A DNA stretch of 64,000 nucleotides from Flavisphingopyxis soli (GTDB lineage Bacteria; Pseudomonadota; Alphaproteobacteria; Sphingomonadales; Sphingomonadaceae): positions 645,001 through 709,000 of the forward strand of contig NZ_VOPY01000001.1 of assembly GCF_007995095.1 (NCBI RefSeq), written 5' to 3'. The position numbers and the translations under genes were made by a program. Under the pieces are notes generated by a model, which saw only the letters and a list, made by a program, of their open reading frames with translations, searched no databases and had not been told where the DNA came from. Within the stretch, counting starts at the first letter, position 1; every line of letters starts with the position of its first letter. Shown in pieces: positions 60,972 through 64,000 of the stretch.

Positions 60972-61643
60972 TTATCTCACCACGACCGTCCCGCCGCCCT
61001 CGATGATCACCGTCGTCACGACGGCAGGTGCGGTCGGATAATAATAAGCGGGATAGGCATAGCCGTAACCCGGATAGGCGGAACCGCGTGCCATGACGCG
61101 GCGCGTACGGGGATAGCCTGCGCGCCACGCCTCGCAGCGCTGGCGGTCGACGGCGCTGCCGATCGCGGCGCCAGCGACCGCGCCGCCGACGGTGGCGTCG
61201 CCGCCGCAGAGGCGCTCCATCTCGCGCGCATCATAGCTGCTTTGCGCGTAGCGCGGCGCGCCGCGATAGTCGTCGACCTGAGCGTAATAGACATCATCGC
61301 CAGCGACGCGTTCGTCAGCGTAGCCGTAGCCGTAGCGATAGGGATCGGCATCGCCATAACCATAAGCGGTATCGGGCCGGTAGGTGCCACGAAAGGTGCC
61401 GTTATACGACGTGCCATCGGCCGCCCACTGGCCCTCCCAACCGCCCGTCCACCGCTCGCGATAGTCGGCCTCGGTGATCTGGCGATCGTCGCGACCGGTG
61501 TAAACGCGCGCATCGACGGGGGGCGCCAGGCCATAGTCCACGCCGCGCTGAACGATCACGACGCGCGGCGAATCGTCGGCGTGGACGGGATTGGCCCACA
61601 GCACGACAACGGCGGCAACTCCCAGCAACAAAGCGCTTCGCAT
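60972..61643 (-). CDS. Exported Tyr/Gly-rich protein of unknown function
   Basis: A 223-residue protein with a signal peptide (cleavage near VHA-DD). After a segment VYTGRDDRQITEADYRERW and WTGGWEGQWAADG come Tyr/Gly/Asp-rich repeats (YGYGDADPYRYGYGY). A short glycine-zipper-like segment (GGAVAGAAIGSAVD) follows, then a second Tyr-rich run. Glycine-zipper segments often mark envelope-associated proteins. ATG 61643 has GGGGA upstream. It is the last gene before its own terminator; I cannot assign a function. Confidence 0.8.
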   Translation of the reverse strand: MRSALLLGVAAVVVLWANPVHADDSPRVVIVQRGVDYGLAPPVDARVYTGRDDRQITEADYRERWTGGWEGQWAADGTSYNGTFRGTYRPDTAYGYGDADPYRYGYGYADERVAGDDVYYAQVDDYRGAPRYAQSSYDAREMERLCGGDATVGGAVAGAAIGSAVDRQRCEAWRAGYPRTRRVMARGSAYPGYGYAYPAYYYPTAPAVVTTVIIEGGGTVVVR

Positions 61644-61763
61644 GGTTAATCCCCTGATAACAGGCGCTCCCAGGCGAACTGGACGGCGCAAAATGTTAAC
61701 GCCGCGTTTATCAAGAAAATCGTTCCAAGGCGAGCGTTTCGCGCCCGAGAGTCCCGATTCGGG

Positions 61764-62270
61764 TCAGCCAAGCCGATCGGCGATGCGGGCTACGAGCCGT
61801 TCGATGCCGGTCGCATCCTCGGCGTCGAAGCGGCCGGGTTCGGGACTGTCGAGATCGAGCACTGCGACAAGCCGGCCATTGGTGACGACGGGCACGACGA
61901 GCTCGGCGCGGCTTTCGGCGTCGCACGCGATGTGACCGGCGAAGCTGTGCACGTCGTCGACCAGCTGGGTGGCGTGTTCGGCAGCTGCGGTTCCGCAGAC
62001 CCCCTTGCCGAGCGGGATGCGGATGCACGCGGCCTTGCCCTGGAACGGGCCGAGGACGAGTTCGCCGTTACTGTCGTTTCCGCTGTTTGGGCCGACCAGC
62101 CGATAGAAACCGGCCCAGTTGAGCCGTGGCACCAGTTGCCAGATCAGCGCCGAGACGTTGGCCATATTGGCAATGGCGTCGCTTTCGCCCGCGGTCAGCG
62201 CGTCGGCCGCGTCGGCGAGTTCGGCATAGAAAGTGCTGCGGTCTTCGGTATCGATGGCAAAGTCGAACAT
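61764..62270 (-). CDS. msrC: Free methionine-(R)-sulfoxide reductase (GAF domain)
   Basis: A 168-residue single GAF-domain enzyme that reduces free methionine-R-sulfoxide. The three family cysteines are present: Cys82 (AACIRIPLG), Cys92 (GKGVCGTAA) and Cys116 (GHIACD). The NWAGFYRL and SRAELVVPV signatures are also seen. ATG 62270 is chosen because AGGA lies six bases upstream; ATG 62276 would leave the ribosome site too close. It probably helps against oxidative damage, like katE elsewhere in the window. Confidence 0.93.
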   Translation of the reverse strand: MFDFAIDTEDRSTFYAELADAADALTAGESDAIANMANVSALIWQLVPRLNWAGFYRLVGPNSGNDSNGELVLGPFQGKAACIRIPLGKGVCGTAAAEHATQLVDDVHSFAGHIACDAESRAELVVPVVTNGRLVAVLDLDSPEPGRFDAEDATGIERLVARIADRLG

Positions 62271-62316
62271 GGTCATTCCTAGTATATTGGGGGTCCTAGA
62301 TGGGGCGGCGCACGCG

Positions 62317-62718
62317 TTAGTCCAGCCGGACCTTGCCACGCCCGGATTTGACCGTCGCCCGCTTTTTCTTGCTGTCGACGCGGCGTGCCTTGGCGGCGCG
62401 GCTGACCTTGGTCTTGCGGCGGACTGCAGGGCGGACATGCGCCTTGGCGATCAGCGTCTCGGCACGCGCGCGGGCATCCTCGCGGTTCGATTCCTGGCTG
62501 CGAAAGCGGCGCGCGGTGATGATCAGCTCGCCCTGGCTCGTCAGTCTCGACCCGGCGAGCGTTTTGAGCCGTTGATAGACCGAGGGCGACAGGCCTAGCG
62601 AGAATACCGCGACGCGCAGCTGGCACGCGGTGGCGACCTTGTTGACGTTCTGCCCGCCGGGCCCCGACGCGGCGAGGAAGCTCTCGCTGCAGGCGCTGTC
62701 AGGGAGGCGGTACGTCAT
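62317..62718 (-). CDS. arfB: Alternative ribosome-rescue peptidyl-tRNA hydrolase ArfB
   Basis: A 133-residue release-factor-like protein. The catalytic GGQ (residues 21-23, in SGPGGQNVNKVAT) hydrolyses peptidyl-tRNA on stalled ribosomes. The long basic C-terminal tail (VRRKTKVSRAAKARRVDSKK) enters the empty mRNA channel. Length and layout match ArfB/YaeJ. Its start lies inside the end of the upstream pseudouridine synthase gene (20-base overlap) and lacks a clear ribosome site, so translational coupling is likely. Confidence 0.95.
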   Translation of the reverse strand: MTYRLPDSACSESFLAASGPGGQNVNKVATACQLRVAVFSLGLSPSVYQRLKTLAGSRLTSQGELIITARRFRSQESNREDARARAETLIAKAHVRPAVRRKTKVSRAAKARRVDSKKKRATVKSGRGKVRLD

Positions 62719-63376
62719 CGTCGGCAAATCCGGCGTTGATGAAGGTTGCGGGCAAAGGTGCACGTGCTTCGACCGGCGGCTTGCCGTCGCGCGACACGCG
62801 GATCCATTCGCTGTGCAGCAGCATGATGCCGTTCTTGCCCAGCGTGCCGCTGCCGTAGACCGGATCGCCGACGACGGGGACACCGAGGCCCTCTGCGGCA
62901 TGGACGCGGATCTGATGCGTGCGGCCGGTTTCCGGCGTGAAGGCGACGAGCGCGCGATTGTCGAGGACGCGCAACAGCATCCAGTGCGTCACCGCTGCCT
63001 TGCCCGCCGGATCGCCGACCATCCGCCAGCCTTCTTCGCGCGTCGAGACCTTGCCGAGCGGGAGGTCGATCGTGCCACCATCGCCGCTCGGAATGCCGTC
63101 GAGGACGGCGACATAGCGCTTGGCGACGCGGCGTTCCTCGAAGGCGCGCTGGAAACGCTTCATCGCCTTGGGGTTGCGCGACAGGAGCAGGCAGCCCGAG
63201 GTGTCGCGGTCGAGCCGGTGGACCGCATTGGGCCAGCGATGGAAGCCGAACGACAGCATCTCGCGATAATTCTCGATGCTCATGCCGCCATTGACCGGCG
63301 GCGTGACGGGCAGGCCGGCCGGCTTGTCGAGGATTATCGCCTCGCCATCGATGAACAGGACACGGTCGGATAGCAT
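62699..63376 (-). CDS. RluA-family pseudouridine synthase
   Basis: A 225-residue RNA-modifying enzyme. The catalytic Asp56 lies in AVHRLDRDTSGCLLLSR, with ILDKPAGLPV before it and GRTHQIRVH and VVGDPVYG after it, as in RluA/RluC-type synthases. There is no S4 domain; it is a short catalytic-only form. ATG 63376 has GAGGAG six bases upstream. The exact target uridine (23S rRNA or tRNA) cannot be told. It overlaps arfB by 20 bases. Confidence 0.92.
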   Translation of the reverse strand: MLSDRVLFIDGEAIILDKPAGLPVTPPVNGGMSIENYREMLSFGFHRWPNAVHRLDRDTSGCLLLSRNPKAMKRFQRAFEERRVAKRYVAVLDGIPSGDGGTIDLPLGKVSTREEGWRMVGDPAGKAAVTHWMLLRVLDNRALVAFTPETGRTHQIRVHAAEGLGVPVVGDPVYGSGTLGKNGIMLLHSEWIRVSRDGKPPVEARAPLPATFINAGFADDDVPPP

Positions 63377-63498
63377 GGCGCTCCTCTGGCAGGAACGCGG
63401 CCCGATGGGAAGGGTCGACGGTGCGTTTACGCAATCGTCAGACCTGATCACCTAGGCGTTTGGTGAAATAGATTTCGAGCTTGCAGAAGGCACCCACG

Positions 63499-64000
63499 AT
63501 GCACCTGGCCCACGAGAGTTTTACCCAGTCCCCTGCCAAGCAAATGATATCACGCGCGGAAATCCTTGGTGCGTTCAGCTATGCGCTAGACATCACCGAA
63601 GGCCAGCCCGTGGGGCATTGCGTGCGTGCCTGCTGGATCGCGTGCCAGATCGCGCAGGAGCTCGGCTTGCCCGACGAGGCTTTTGCCGACCTCTATTACG
63701 CCGTGCTGCTCAAGGATCTCGGCTGCAGCAGCAACGCCGCGCGAATTTGCGAACTTTACCAGACCGACGACCGCAGCTTCAAACGCGACTTCAAGTTCGT
63801 CACCGGCGACCTTGGCGATGTCCTCAAGTTCGTCTTCTCGCATACCGGGACCCATGCAGGACTGATCAAGCGCCCGCTCGCGATCCTCGACATATTGCGC
63901 AACGGACCCGAATATTCGCGCCAGCTGATCGAGACGCGCTGCACGCGTGGTGCCGATATCGCCAAGCAGCTGCGCTTTTCCGACGCGGTCGCCGACGGGA
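63499..64000 (+). CDS. HD-GYP-like phosphohydrolase, N-terminal part (3' truncated by window)
   Basis: From ATG 63499 the frame is open to the last base, so at least 167 residues are encoded. EILGAFSYALDITEGQPVGH and YYAVLLKDLGCSSNAARI resemble the HD/HD-GYP phosphohydrolase subfamily that handles cyclic di-GMP or related nucleotides. At the place of the HD doublet it reads LKDLG, as in a known degenerate or variant subgroup. It may therefore be regulatory, not catalytic, unless the missing part restores a site. The C-terminal half is outside the window. Confidence 0.75.
   Translation, partial: MHLAHESFTQSPAKQMISRAEILGAFSYALDITEGQPVGHCVRACWIACQIAQELGLPDEAFADLYYAVLLKDLGCSSNAARICELYQTDDRSFKRDFKFVTGDLGDVLKFVFSHTGTHAGLIKRPLAILDILRNGPEYSRQLIETRCTRGADIAKQLRFSDAVADG

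Overview
The window looks like chromosomal DNA of an alphaproteobacterium, most likely Sphingomonadales (Sphingomonas and relatives). The reasons are GC-rich coding, five TonB-dependent receptors, the conserved order infA-maf-RNase E/G-like-yacG-tRNA-Phe, a serine recombinase/DUF2924/DUF3489 cassette of the kind common in this order, and many short dispersed intergenic repeats. No replication origin, rRNA or CRISPR array was seen.

Layout. 1-7.6 kb is core genome: the 3' end of a H+-translocating pyrophosphatase, an S9 peptidase between two terminators, a GNAT-like plus JmjC/cupin-like pair, and infA-maf-RNase E/G-like-yacG ending at tRNA-Phe(GAA). 7.8-10.1 kb is a small integrated cassette (large serine recombinase, DUF2924, DUF3489). 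10.4-20.3 kb is a divergent nutrient-uptake locus. A leftward operon dctA-like symporter / Tat hydrolase / TonB receptor / M14 lipoprotein carboxypeptidase faces a DctB/DctD-like two-component pair, whose regulator lacks the GAFTGA loop needed to contact sigma-54.

20.4-32.0 kb looks like an accessory block bounded by two 82-bp direct repeats (about 89% identical), each leading into a tRNA 3'-end-like sequence. A FimB-size tyrosine recombinase lies just inside the right boundary. The block holds katE, a frameshifted MFS transporter remnant, a large autotransporter, and a TonB receptor plus PepSY pair behind a Fur-box-like site. 32.2-43.5 kb reads as a catabolic locus: ALDH7-type semialdehyde dehydrogenase, two paralogous TPR proteins, TonB receptor, XRE-cupin regulator, M19-like peptidase with altered metal ligands, NSS-family sodium symporter and DAO-family FAD oxidase. 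The dehydrogenase/oxidase pair resembles AmaB/AmaA of lysine/pipecolate degradation. A shared motif lies upstream of several of its units.

43.8-46.9 kb is a tight three-gene operon (ParB-DNA methyltransferase fusion, DUF5681, uncharacterised protein). 46.9-47.5 kb is repeat-rich and contains a 39-bp near-perfect palindrome. 47.5-50.5 kb has a ZnuD-like TonB receptor behind a Zur-box-like site and a tandem-PilZ protein. 50.5-64 kb is mostly housekeeping: a CrtI-like oxidoreductase, a WD40-amidohydrolase fusion, L-serine ammonia-lyase, glutathione-dependent formaldehyde detoxification (frmA and fghA with a VOC protein and a DUF4010-type membrane protein between), an uncharacterised exported protein, free methionine-R-sulfoxide reductase, ArfB, an RluA-type pseudouridine synthase and a truncated HD-GYP-like gene at the edge.
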